Positions 50,708 through 59,184 of a stretch of DNA of 64,000 bases are shown in pieces (the first letter of the stretch is position 1; every line of letters begins with the position of its first letter). The notes beneath the pieces were generated by a model, which was given only the letters and a program-made list of their open reading frames with translations, was not told the origin of the DNA and did not search any database. Source of the DNA: Elusimicrobiales bacterium (GTDB taxonomy: Bacteria > Elusimicrobiota > Elusimicrobia > Elusimicrobiales > UBA9959); NCBI GenBank assembly GCA_028713125.1, contig JAQTOU010000006.1, positions 124,001 to 188,000 of the forward strand. Direction: 5' to 3'. The translations under genes were made by a program, and so were the position numbers.

Positions 50708-51385
50708 ATGGAACCATCACAGGTATTGGACAAGGTCCTTGAGGAGCGCAGGCCGCTCAAGACCATTACCAGGGGGACGGCCGTGGAAGGCGTGGTCGGT
50801 CTTGCGGCCGCGGTGCTTTCGATAGTGGGACTGGCGGGGATGTATCCCGAGACTTTTCTCCCGGTATCGATCGTAGTGCTTGGCGCCGCAATGATAATAG
50901 AGGCCAGGATGGTGATAAGGCGTTTCTATTCCGTAATGCGGGAGCTGGGCGAGGTCCAGGGCTCGCGCACTACGTCGGGCGGAATGTCCATAGAGATCCT
51001 GGCGGGAATAGCCGGGGTGACGATGGGACTGCTCGCCCTGATGGGAATTAATCCCGTCATGCTCTGTTCTTCGGCGGTCCTGGTTTTCGGCGCCGCCGTG
51101 CTCTTCAGCATAGGCACCATAACGATGATAAACTCCATCATCGCAAGCGGCTTCTCGAAGAATCCGCTTCTCCGGGGGATGGCCGCCTCGGTGTACGCGG
51201 CGTCTTCGGATGTGCGCGTGCTGGTCGGTATGGGGACGCTGACGCTCGGTATCATCGCAGTGGTAGGCATACATCCGCAGACCCTGGCGCAGGTCGGCGT
51301 GCTGGCGGTGGGAGGCTCGCTGTTCCTCGAGACCTTCGCTCTCGGAGAGAAGCTTGCGGACATGTTCCAGGATAACCGCCCCTGA
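50708..51385 (+). CDS. Membrane protein with three internal repeats, unknown
   Basis: A 225-residue protein. The ATG at 50708 has AGAGGGGG upstream; a longer frame from 50603 lacks such a site. Three repeats of about 60 residues, each with two hydrophobic helices, are visible: around VEGVVGLAAAVLSIVGLAGM, IEILAGIAGVTMGLLALMGI and VRVLVGMGTLTLGIIAVVGI, each followed by a polar -x-P- turn (YPETF, NPVML, HPQTL) and a G-rich second helix. I do not recognise the family. A terminator follows. Confidence 0.7.
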   Translation: MEPSQVLDKVLEERRPLKTITRGTAVEGVVGLAAAVLSIVGLAGMYPETFLPVSIVVLGAAMIIEARMVIRRFYSVMRELGEVQGSRTTSGGMSIEILAGIAGVTMGLLALMGINPVMLCSSAVLVFGAAVLFSIGTITMINSIIASGFSKNPLLRGMAASVYAASSDVRVLVGMGTLTLGIIAVVGIHPQTLAQVGVLAVGGSLFLETFALGEKLADMFQDNRP

Positions 51386-51402
51386 AAAATGGGCCCGGGC
51401 AG

Positions 51403-51429
51403 GAGGCTCCCTGGCCGGGAGCCTCTTTT
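51403..51429 (+). terminator. Intrinsic terminator
   Basis: GAGGCTCCC (51403-51411), loop TGGCC, GGGAGCCTC (51417-51425), then TTTT. Confidence 0.82.
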
Positions 51430-51508
51430 CAGGCGGCAGCGCGGTAAACTCCCGCGAAAAAGCGGCCGGCTTTTCGCGGGTTCCTGATATTGCCGCGGAA
51501 GGGGGAGC

Positions 51509-52657
51509 ATGAAGAGGTTTTTATATTTCTCCTGCATTGTCCTGCTCATGGGCCGGGCCGCCGCCGCCGCGGACCCTTACCGGGTTCTGGCCGAAAAGCT
51601 ATCCGTCCAGGCCGGTAAAAAAATTAGAACCGCGGCTGTCCTGCCTTTCGCCTGCGCCGAAGGTTCCGGGACCTCCCTGGACGGCAGGGTGCTGGGCGAG
51701 CGGCTCACTACGGAACTGATAAATCTCGGCAAATTCACCGTCATAGATCCCGGCCAGTACGCAAAAGAGCTGGCGGAATTTTACTTCAAACCGGAAGCGG
51801 GAGCCGGGCCGGAGCTTCTGCGAGGGCTCAGGAAGAAATTGGATGTGGACGCGGTGATTTCCGGCATGTCCGCCGATCTTGGCGACGGGCGCGCCGAGCT
51901 GAATGTCCGGCTTGTAAATACGGACAGTGGAGCGAGCCTCGCCGCCGCAAGGGCCGTGGTTCCAAGGGACTGGGCCGCCCAGGTCAAACCCGGCAATCTG
52001 CGCGCTTCCCTGCGCGCCCAGGCAAAGCAAAGGATCGCGGCGGCTTCGACTCCAGAGTGGGCGGAATTCGCCAGGCTGAAAGCCGCCAGCCTGGCCACCA
52101 GGCTTTCTATAGTTTCGCTCGGCGGAAAGGAAAAGCTGGCCGACTTCGAGATAGAAGCGTGGAAGGCCTATCCGGCGGAGGCGGTGAACACGGTTTATTT
52201 TTTCTGCTCAGCCACGGACTGCGGGGCTATAGGCGTGACCGGCGAGGGTTATTTCAAGGCCTACTTCCCCGACGGTTTCGTGCTTAGGCTGGACGAGGCC
52301 GGGGACGTGCAGGACTGCTATTACCCGGAAAGGTCCTATGCCAGGCTGAAGATGCGCCTGCTGGCAAAACGGTGGGGCGCCCGGAACATGGTGCAGGCCG
52401 AGGAATGGGGTAAATTCCAGGAACTGATGGATTATAAGTACGTCCCGGTCCCGGACAAGCGCGACCCGGATTCCCTCAGGACCGAGATAGACAAGTGGAA
52501 AATCTCCTACGACGAGAAAGTAACCGGGATGTTCTCTCCCGAAACTCCGGACCACCCCGATTTTTACAAAGCGACCTTCTCCGACGGCTTCACCCTGGTT
52601 TTCGACGGCCCCTCCGGCGCCATAGAAACCTGCGAATACCTGGAGCCCCCGGCATAA
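51509..52657 (+). CDS. Exported protein with CsgG/FlgO-like N-terminal domain
   Basis: A 382-residue protein with a signal peptide (about 1-20, ending AAAA). Residues about 30-150 follow the CsgG/TolB-N-like pattern seen in FlgO and CsgG: TAAVLPFACAEGSGTSLDGR, then LTTELINLGKFTVIDP and DVDAVISGMSADLGDGRAEL. The C-terminal 200 residues have two similar strands-rich segments with DGFxLxxDxxGxxxxCxY (GFVLRLDEAGDVQDCYYP and GFTLVFDGPSGAIETCEY), so an internal duplication is likely. Function is unknown. Structured element B begins ten bases after the stop. Confidence 0.65.
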   Translation: MKRFLYFSCIVLLMGRAAAAADPYRVLAEKLSVQAGKKIRTAAVLPFACAEGSGTSLDGRVLGERLTTELINLGKFTVIDPGQYAKELAEFYFKPEAGAGPELLRGLRKKLDVDAVISGMSADLGDGRAELNVRLVNTDSGASLAAARAVVPRDWAAQVKPGNLRASLRAQAKQRIAAASTPEWAEFARLKAASLATRLSIVSLGGKEKLADFEIEAWKAYPAEAVNTVYFFCSATDCGAIGVTGEGYFKAYFPDGFVLRLDEAGDVQDCYYPERSYARLKMRLLAKRWGARNMVQAEEWGKFQELMDYKYVPVPDKRDPDSLRTEIDKWKISYDEKVTGMFSPETPDHPDFYKATFSDGFTLVFDGPSGAIETCEYLEPPA

Positions 52658-52666
52658 TGATGCGCG

Positions 52667-52799
52667 GTGGCGGCGGGCGTACCGGGTTAGCAAAACCCTC
52701 TCGGAAGGCGAGGCTTGCGTAAGCGCCGAGCCTGAGAGCGGGAAGCGCGCGCACGGTGTGCGCGACGCTGTTTTTGCGTTCTGGTACGCCCACCGCCAC
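52667..52799 (+). ncRNA. Structured RNA-like element, family II, copy B
   Basis: A 19-base outer stem (52667-52685 with 52781-52799) encloses GCAAAAC (52690-52696) pairing with GTTTTTGC (52770-52777), a branched variable part, and CGCGCA-CGGTG-TGCGCG (52748-52764). Compared with copy A, stems differ in sequence but still pair, while GGGTTAGCAAAACC, CACGGTGTG and TTTTGCGTTC are conserved. This is a compensatory pattern expected for a folded RNA or single-strand DNA. Like copy A it starts just after a stop codon on the plus strand. Confidence 0.55.
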
Positions 52800-52869
52800 A
52801 CAGGCGATCTGAAATAACGATAAAGCTCCCCGACACGCCCTTGTCGGGTTCGCCTGCTATAATATAGGT

Positions 52870-54711
52870 GTGAACCCTGAAGAGACATTGAAAAAACGCT
52901 GGGGGTACGACACCTTCAAGCCGCTCCAGAAAGAGGCCATCGAGGCCGCGCTTTCCGGGCGGGACTGCCTTGTCGTCCTGCCCACCGGCGGCGGAAAAAG
53001 CCTGTGTTACCAGATGCCGGCGGCCATGGGCCGCGGCCTGGTCCTGGTGGTATCCCCGCTCATAGCCCTGATGGACGACCAGGTGGCCGCCGCTCGCGAA
53101 GCCGGCCTCGCCGCCGACGCTCTTCATTCCAATTTAAAGGTCGGCCCGAAAAGGGAGGCCTACCAGAATCTTTCTAACGGCACTACCGAACTTTTATATG
53201 TAAGCCCCGAGCGCCTGCTGACCGGCGACCTTTACGAACTGATAGCCCCGCGCCTTATCCTCGCCGCCGTGGACGAAGCGCACTGCGTTTCGCACTGGGG
53301 CCACGAATTCCGCCCCGAATACCGCCGGCTCACCGAGGCGCTTGACCTTTTTCCCAAAGCGGCCCGCATGGCCCTCACGGCCACCGCCACGCCTATAGTA
53401 CAGGAAGACATCCGCGCCCAGCTTGCCCTGCGCGACCCCGAAATACTTATCGGCCACCCGGACCGGCCAAACCTTATCTACCGCGCCTTCCCGCGCCGCG
53501 ACCAGTCCAAGCAGGTTCTGGAAGTCGTGCGCCGCCACCCGGGCGAGGGGGGGATAGTTTACGCCCAGACCCGCAAGGACGTGGAGCGCCTGGCCGCCAG
53601 CCTTAAGAAAGAAGGCGTCTCCAGCGCGCCTTACCACGCCGGGCTCAACGCCGAAGAGCGCCGCAGCGCCCAGGATAATTTCGTGAACGAGCGGCTGGAC
53701 GTGATCGTCGCCACCATCGCTTTCGGCATGGGCATAGACCGTTCCAATGTGCGCTATGTGATCCATGCCAATACTCCGCGCTCCGTGGAGCATTATCAGC
53801 AGGAGAGCGGCCGTGCCGGCCGCGACGGCCTTCCCGCCGACTGCACGCTTCTTTTTTCCGCCGCCGACCTGGCCACCCACCGCTGGATGGCCAAGAAGGA
53901 CGTGACGCTTTCCGCCGAGCGCGAGCGCGCTCTTGAAAAACAATTGCGCGACATAGGCCGCTACGCCGTGGCCCCGGTCTGCCGGCACGGCCAGCTGGCC
54001 AGTCATTTCAGCGCGCCCTATCCCGTAGGTGAGCAGGCTGAGGAGGGCTGCGGGGCCTGCGATGTCTGCCTCGGCGAGACCAAAGGGTTGTCGGATGAAG
54101 AGGCCCTGCTTACCGCGAAGAAAGTTCTGAGCGCCGCCTGGCGCGCCGAGGGCCGCTATGGCACCGGCTATGTAGTGAACCTGCTTCTGGGCCGCATCAA
54201 TGACCGCATGACCGCGAACGGCCACGACCTGCTCAAGGTCTTCGGCCTGCTCAAAGAGGCGGGGGAACCCGCCGTGCGCTCCTGGATAGACCAGCTTATC
54301 GTGCAGGATTATCTTGAAGTGACCGAGGATAATGAATACCCGCTTCTCCGCATAACAGCCGAAGGTAAAGCCCTCTGCCAGGACAAGGGCACGGTGCGCC
54401 TCGGCCTGCCTGTACCACCTAAAGCCGTCAAGAAAAAGGCCAAGGCTTTCCAGAAAGCGGAAAAGGCCGGCGTCACCTTCCTTGAGGCTGATAAAGATTT
54501 GTTCGAAAAACTGCGCGCCCTGCGCCGCAGCGTGGCTGATAAGAAAGGGATCCCTCCTTATGTTATCTGCCACGACACCGTGCTTATAGAAATGGCCGCC
54601 GCAAAGCCGCAGTCCCTGGAAGCCCTGCGCGGCATGAAGGGCATGGGCGAAAAGCGCATCGAAAAATACGGCCAGCTTTTTCTGGACGTAATAGCCGGCC
54701 GCGGTTTTTAA
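52870..54711 (+). CDS. recQ: ATP-dependent DNA helicase RecQ
   Basis: A 613-residue RecQ helicase from a GTG start. Walker A is LPTGGGKS (K43) and the DEAH box is at 135-138 in AAVDEAHCVSHWGHEFRPEY. Later come the motif VI region QESGRAGRDGLPADC, the zinc-binding cysteines (CRHG ... CGACDVC), a winged-helix domain, and a C-terminal HRDC domain from about 530. The length is standard. It unwinds recombination and replication intermediates. It stands alone, with element B upstream and no partner genes. Confidence 0.96.
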   Translation: MNPEETLKKRWGYDTFKPLQKEAIEAALSGRDCLVVLPTGGGKSLCYQMPAAMGRGLVLVVSPLIALMDDQVAAAREAGLAADALHSNLKVGPKREAYQNLSNGTTELLYVSPERLLTGDLYELIAPRLILAAVDEAHCVSHWGHEFRPEYRRLTEALDLFPKAARMALTATATPIVQEDIRAQLALRDPEILIGHPDRPNLIYRAFPRRDQSKQVLEVVRRHPGEGGIVYAQTRKDVERLAASLKKEGVSSAPYHAGLNAEERRSAQDNFVNERLDVIVATIAFGMGIDRSNVRYVIHANTPRSVEHYQQESGRAGRDGLPADCTLLFSAADLATHRWMAKKDVTLSAERERALEKQLRDIGRYAVAPVCRHGQLASHFSAPYPVGEQAEEGCGACDVCLGETKGLSDEEALLTAKKVLSAAWRAEGRYGTGYVVNLLLGRINDRMTANGHDLLKVFGLLKEAGEPAVRSWIDQLIVQDYLEVTEDNEYPLLRITAEGKALCQDKGTVRLGLPVPPKAVKKKAKAFQKAEKAGVTFLEADKDLFEKLRALRRSVADKKGIPPYVICHDTVLIEMAAAKPQSLEALRGMKGMGEKRIEKYGQLFLDVIAGRGF

Positions 54712-54748
54712 GTTTACCTCTTCCGATCAACTTAAAATATATCTGCAA

Positions 54749-54792
54749 GCCTATGGGGGCCTATGAGGTTCATAGGCCTAAAAACATAGGCC
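54749..54792 (+). repeat. Cluster of CCTATG inverted repeats
   Basis: GGCCTATG (54758-54765), loop AGGTT and CATAGGCC (54771-54778) form a perfect hairpin. A further GCCTATGG lies at 54749 and CATAGGCC at 54785. The cluster is about 90 bases before the secreted repeat protein gene. It could be an operator or attenuator; the hairpin recurs at 47735. Confidence 0.45.
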
Positions 54793-54882
54793 GCCTGGGA
54801 CTTCTGGCTGATGTGGGAAATCCCCGCTTTTCGTATCCTATTAGTATTGAAGCAGGGTTTCTAATCAGGGGAGGATAAGTAA

Positions 54883-55932
54883 ATGAAAAAAATAGCGGCA
54901 CTTTTAACTTTAGGACTTTCGTTCGGTTTAAGCTTTCCCGCGGCTGCCCAGCAGGGCCCCGGGAACAATCAGCCCAAGCCGGGCGTGCAGCAGCCTTCCA
55001 ATGACCCGACTCCGGCGCAGATCTTCGGCTTGTTCGGAGCCCTCGTCAATGCGGCCAATGGCGGGCAGTCCCCGTTCGGCGGGAACCCCGGCGGCCACAA
55101 TGGCGGCTATCCCGGCAATCATCCCGGCGGCCACCCCGGAGCCCCCGGCGGACATAACGGCCCCCCTTACTACCCTCCCGTGCCGCAGCCCCAGCCTTGG
55201 CCCCCGCAGCCCGGTCCCTGGCAGGGACAGTTCCAGACTCTTAACAGCATCGGCAGCTATTCCTCTAATAGCGAAGCCGCGAGCGCCAGGGACATGGCGA
55301 TGGGCGCGCTGTCTTACCTCAGGCTCCAGGTCATGGAATCGCGCGTCGAATATAATTCCGGCTGGCGCTTCGTGATCAAGTACACTTCGCAGCAGCCTCT
55401 CCCCGTCGCCCAGTACCGCGGCGGGTCTTACTCTTCCTCCGGCGACGCCAAAGCGGCGGCCGACAGGACGGCGGAAGCTCTGAAGACGCAGGGAAAGGTC
55501 ATTGTGGAGATGCCCGTGTTCTACAGCAATGGCTGGACCTACATCGTGGGCTATGTCAGCCTGAACCAGTATCCTTATCAGAACGAGCAGCTCCAGAAGC
55601 TGCCCAGCATCGGCAGCTATTCCTCCTCCAGCGAGGCCGCGGCCGCCAGGGATTACGCGCTGCGCGTGATGTCAGACTTCAGGATACCCGTCATGGAATC
55701 CCGCGTGGAATACAATTCCGGCTGGCGCTTCGAGATAGTCTATAACGCGCCCCAGCCGCTCTACGTGCAGCAGTACCGCGGCGGTTCGTACTCCTCCTCC
55801 AGCGACGCCAGGAACTCCGCCGAGCAGACCGCTTCGGCCATGGCCGTGCAGAGAAATATCGTGATAGAGAAGCCGGTGTTCTACAACAGCGGCTGGACCT
55901 ATATCATCGGCTATATCAGCAGGGGCTGGTAA
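54883..55932 (+). CDS. Secreted repeat protein with Gly/Pro/His-rich linker
   Basis: A 349-residue protein with a signal peptide (about 1-22, ending AAAQ). A low-complexity Gly/Pro/His/Asn region (about 23-115) is followed by four related repeats of about 55 residues. Repeats 1 and 3 start SIGSYSS and end EYNSGWRF; repeats 2 and 4 start YRGGSYSSS and end VFYxxGWTYI(V/I)GY. The two-repeat block is duplicated (55246-55560 and 55603-55923) with high DNA similarity. It may be a surface or matrix protein. GGGGAGG precedes the start. Confidence 0.72.
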   Translation: MKKIAALLTLGLSFGLSFPAAAQQGPGNNQPKPGVQQPSNDPTPAQIFGLFGALVNAANGGQSPFGGNPGGHNGGYPGNHPGGHPGAPGGHNGPPYYPPVPQPQPWPPQPGPWQGQFQTLNSIGSYSSNSEAASARDMAMGALSYLRLQVMESRVEYNSGWRFVIKYTSQQPLPVAQYRGGSYSSSGDAKAAADRTAEALKTQGKVIVEMPVFYSNGWTYIVGYVSLNQYPYQNEQLQKLPSIGSYSSSSEAAAARDYALRVMSDFRIPVMESRVEYNSGWRFEIVYNAPQPLYVQQYRGGSYSSSSDARNSAEQTASAMAVQRNIVIEKPVFYNSGWTYIIGYISRGW

Positions 55933-55951
55933 GCAGCTATACGTCAGAATG

Positions 55952-55987
55952 GCGGGCGCGGAAAAGATCCGCGCCCGCTATTTTTAT
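55952..55987 (+). terminator. Intrinsic terminator
   Basis: GCGGGCGCGGA (55952-55962) pairs perfectly with 55968-55978, loop AAAGA, followed by TATTTTTATTT. Confidence 0.88.
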
Positions 55988-56037
55988 TTCAGCCCGACGT
56001 AAATATCGATCGCGAAATATATTTTCGCGCTACCCCC

Positions 56038-56066
56038 TTGACAAGTCAAGGTTTGTGCACTATACT
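56038..56066 (+). promoter_or_regulatory. Strong sigma70 promoter of structured transcript 2
   Basis: TTGACA (56038-56043), 17 bases, TATACT (56061-56066), within the same CTTGACAAGTCAAG inverted repeat (56037-56050) as in copy 1. Confidence 0.8.
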
Positions 56067-56072
56067 CGTATT

Positions 56073-56500
56073 GTAGTCTTGTTCTTTTTATAGCGCGTCG
56101 GCGGAGTAGTCGAGATGATCTCGGGAGTTGCGGTCGAGCTGGTCTCGGTGTTGCGGTTCCGGCCCGCGGGGCTCTGCCCCCGGCCACGACGCGGTTTCCC
56201 CCGGTTCGCTGCCAGCGCTGGCTCGGCGTCTTTGCGGAGTCGGCTGTTTCCGCGGTGCTGCAACGCGTTCTTCGGGGTGTTCTCCGGTCCGTCTCCCGCC
56301 CTTCAGGGCGGCGCGGTCGCCGGGGTCCTGGTTCGGCGGTCCGCCTGCGGCGGTTCTGCTCCCGGGTGGGTGTTCCGGCCCTTGGTCTTCGGCGCTTGCG
56401 CCTCTCGGTTCCCGGTCGCCCCTTATGTGGTCTGTTGTTCCCAAGTACCCTGGCCTGTGTGCCAATTGAAGAGCCCCCGTTCACGGGGGCTCTCAATTTT
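56073..56500 (+). ncRNA. Large structured non-coding RNA candidate, family I, copy 2
   Basis: About 430 bases from predicted start to terminator, paralogous to 41648-42030. The core at 56279-56339 is nearly identical to 41802-41861; elsewhere the copies differ by substitutions and insertions, including an extra hairpin (GTCGAGATGATCTCGG region) near the 5' end. Frames inside it have no ribosome binding sites and are not conserved between the copies. The flanking 800-base gap between genes holds nothing else besides the terminator at 55952. Confidence 0.65.
56471..56500 (+). terminator. Terminator of structured transcript 2
   Basis: GAGCCCCCG, loop TTCA, CGGGGGCTC (56484-56492), followed by TCAATTTTAT. 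Nearly identical to the terminator at 42001. Confidence 0.78.
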
Positions 56501-56731
56501 ATGTGGAGATCAAATTCGGTTCTTATCCGGATCTTAGGCCGGTTTGCCTGCTAAATATTCTCATGCGAGAACACTTTATTTTCAAATGAAAATATAATTG
56601 CGCCTAACGCGGGGCCCGTCGCTGTTTTATATAAGTAAAGCGGCGTTTTGACTCTCTTTTAGGATATGGCACAAAAAATGCCCTGTAGTGGGCATAGCGG
56701 TACAAAATCTAGGCGGATAAGGGGAAAAATT

Positions 56732-57292
56732 ATGAAAAACGGCAAAATGATAATAGCGGTCTTCGCGGTACTGGTCTCGGCGGCGATTTCCGCCAGGGCA
56801 GGGGAAGTAGTTGACTTTGACGGTAAGTCCGCTAAAGCCGTTAACTTCGCTGAAGCGCTCGGCTCCGTTGAAGCCGTCAAAGCCGACGCGATCAAATTTG
56901 AAAAGGTAAATATGGAGATCCCGGGCCGCCCCGCGCCGGAGTTCACCGAGCAGCAGGTGAAAGAAATGGACAGATCCATCGGCACGGCCATAGCTTATGT
57001 CCGCGAACAGAAGCTGCACTCCGCTTTCGCCGGAAGCTTCGCCTGCCTTCTTCAGAGGGGAACCCCCGAGCAGAAAGCGGAGTTCGTTTACCAGACAAAA
57101 GGGCCGGAATATTCCTTCCCCAGCGTGTGCATAAATCAGAACAAGGGCATATGCACCTGGGTGACGCAGAAAGTGTGCGATATGGTTATGGATCCCAAGA
57201 CCAATGTTTCGAAACTTGTCTGTACCGTGGCTAAGGTGTTTGTCTGCGGTGAAGTTGAAGTCGAAGCTGATCCCCCTACCAGCGGACACTGA
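56732..57292 (+). CDS. Exported hypothetical protein with conserved-looking cysteines
   Basis: A 186-residue protein; the ATG at 56732 has AAGGGG upstream and gives a signal peptide (about 1-23, ending ARAG). Six cysteines lie in the C-terminal half (ACLLQ, VCINQ, ICTW, VCDMV, VCTVA and VCGEV), probably forming disulfides. No family is recognised. It lies just downstream of structured transcript 2 and before a membrane adenylate cyclase. Confidence 0.6.
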   Translation: MKNGKMIIAVFAVLVSAAISARAGEVVDFDGKSAKAVNFAEALGSVEAVKADAIKFEKVNMEIPGRPAPEFTEQQVKEMDRSIGTAIAYVREQKLHSAFAGSFACLLQRGTPEQKAEFVYQTKGPEYSFPSVCINQNKGICTWVTQKVCDMVMDPKTNVSKLVCTVAKVFVCGEVEVEADPPTSGH

Positions 57293-57400
57293 AATTAAGC
57301 AGGTTTAACTTAAGTGTTTCATGAGCGGGCGGGCAAAAAGGGCCGCCCGCCATGCTTTTGTAGCGGGGCAAAAGATAAAAGATGTAAACTAAAGGTTCAT

Positions 57401-59137
57401 ATGAAAATACTGTCCGCTGCCTGGAAGAAGCTCCACAAGCTCCACCTGGGGCTTTACCTCCTTTTTTCGCTGATGGTTTTACTCGGCAGCAGCACGGTCC
57501 TGTTCTTCCAGACATGCTCGCTTATCGACTTTCCATTAATGAAATCAGAATTGGAACACAGCCTCGCCGAGAAGGCCAAGGGGGGCTCTTACAGGCCTTC
57601 GGATGCCGTCTTTAAAGCGATCTTCAGACCGGTGGACTATGAGCCGCAAGAGACCGAGAAAGTAGTGGATGGGAAGCCGCAAAAGGATGTGCAGTTTAAA
57701 AGCAAGGGCGGCAACCTCAATTTTTATTTCCTTCTTCTGATCCTCTGGCTCTGGCCTCTCTACAGGCATTATTTCTCGAGTAAGCCGCAGAATATAGCCC
57801 GCATCGAAAGCCGCATCATAAATCTGCCTATTGTTATCTTTATCCTGGGCTGGGTGATGGCATTGCAGCTCTATTTTGTTAAAGTCGCGTCCTATGCCGC
57901 TCATTACGGGGCGGCGCCCGCCAGGATGAAAGTGGTCTTCGGCGTGTCGAGCCTGCTTTTCGCGGCTTTCGTTAGTTATCTGAACCTGGAGCTGACGGGC
58001 CTTTACATCCGCAGGCGCATAGCCAGGCCGTTCTTTCTTGAGAATAATCCCTACGGCCTTAAGAAAGGCTTCGCCGTCAGCCTGACGCTGAGATACGCGC
58101 TGATGATATTCTCCCTGGCAATGGTTCCGCTGGTGCTCAGCCTCTATGTCCCGATCTTCGCGAATTTTGACCTATTTTCCAAGATGATCGCCGCTCGGGA
58201 CACCGGTTTGGACTGGGTGCTTACGTATGATAACCTGCGGACGCTCGCTATTATTCTCGTGGTCGCCATCCTCGTGGCGCTTATGCTGGTCTTCCAGGCG
58301 GTTTCAATCTTCCTTTACCGTATTAACGTCCAGACGCCGGTGAGCGCGCTGGTGGGGCGGATGAAAGCCGTGGCGGCCGGGGATTTCAGCTGCAAAACCT
58401 CGGTGCTTTACGCCGACGAGCTCGGGCAGCTGAAAGGCCATTTCAATATGATGCTGGACGGCTTGGTGGAGCGCGACCATATCAAGGACACCTTCGGCCG
58501 CTACGTTTCGCTGGAGATAGCCGAGAAGATCATGAAGAGCGGCAAGGTGAACCTTGCCGGCGAGGAGATACAGGCCACGGTGCTTTTCTCCGACATCCGC
58601 GGCTTCACGCCGCTGAGCGAGAAGCTCCCGCCCGTAGAGCTGATCCGTTTCCTGAACGAATACTTTACCTATATTACCAAGCCTATCACGGAGAACAAGG
58701 GCGTGATAAATAAATTCATGGGCGACGCGGTGATGGCGATCTTCTCGCCGGTGTTCGGCGTGGAGGACCACCAGGCGGCGGCGCTCCGGGCGGCCCTGGG
58801 CATGAGGGAAGCCCTTAAAGCTTTCAACGCGCAGGGTAAGCATCCCGAGGTTTTCTTCGGGGTAGGCGTGCACAGCGGCGGGCTGGTGGCCGGCAATGTA
58901 GGTACCGTGGAGCGGCTCGAGTACACCGTGCTCGGGGATACCGTGAACGTGGCTTCCCGCATCGAGAGCCAGACCAAGACCGCCGCAACCCAGATCCTGC
59001 TGAGCGAGGCCACGGTACAGGGCCTGGACAAAAAACTGTTCCCGGGCTTTAACTTTATAGAGTGCCCGCCGGTGCTGATGAAGGGCAAGTCCAGGCCGAT
59101 GGTTCTTTATAAGGTGGAGCCGGAGCAGGCCGGATAA
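57401..59137 (+). CDS. Membrane-bound class III adenylate cyclase with HAMP domain
   Basis: The ATG at 57401 has AAAGG upstream; the frame is open further 5' but without a signal for initiation. The 578 residues contain about six membrane helices up to residue 310, a HAMP-like linker (LVGRMKAVAAGDFSCKTS and DELGQLKGHFN), and a cyclase domain. Catalytic residues are intact: D398 in LFSDIRGFTPL, K438 and D442 in NKFMGDAV, and NVASRIES. cAMP production in response to an envelope signal is likely. It is a different architecture from the soluble cyclase at 39928. Confidence 0.9.
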   Translation: MKILSAAWKKLHKLHLGLYLLFSLMVLLGSSTVLFFQTCSLIDFPLMKSELEHSLAEKAKGGSYRPSDAVFKAIFRPVDYEPQETEKVVDGKPQKDVQFKSKGGNLNFYFLLLILWLWPLYRHYFSSKPQNIARIESRIINLPIVIFILGWVMALQLYFVKVASYAAHYGAAPARMKVVFGVSSLLFAAFVSYLNLELTGLYIRRRIARPFFLENNPYGLKKGFAVSLTLRYALMIFSLAMVPLVLSLYVPIFANFDLFSKMIAARDTGLDWVLTYDNLRTLAIILVVAILVALMLVFQAVSIFLYRINVQTPVSALVGRMKAVAAGDFSCKTSVLYADELGQLKGHFNMMLDGLVERDHIKDTFGRYVSLEIAEKIMKSGKVNLAGEEIQATVLFSDIRGFTPLSEKLPPVELIRFLNEYFTYITKPITENKGVINKFMGDAVMAIFSPVFGVEDHQAAALRAALGMREALKAFNAQGKHPEVFFGVGVHSGGLVAGNVGTVERLEYTVLGDTVNVASRIESQTKTAATQILLSEATVQGLDKKLFPGFNFIECPPVLMKGKSRPMVLYKVEPEQAG

Positions 59138-59184
59138 GGCACGCCCGGTTAATTTTGATAATTCCGCGGAAAAGGATACTGCTT

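Noticed and set aside
57314..57400. Longer N-terminus for the membrane adenylate cyclase
   Set aside because: The extension is polar, has no ribosome binding site and begins in the spacer after the preceding gene; the ATG at 57401 fits better.
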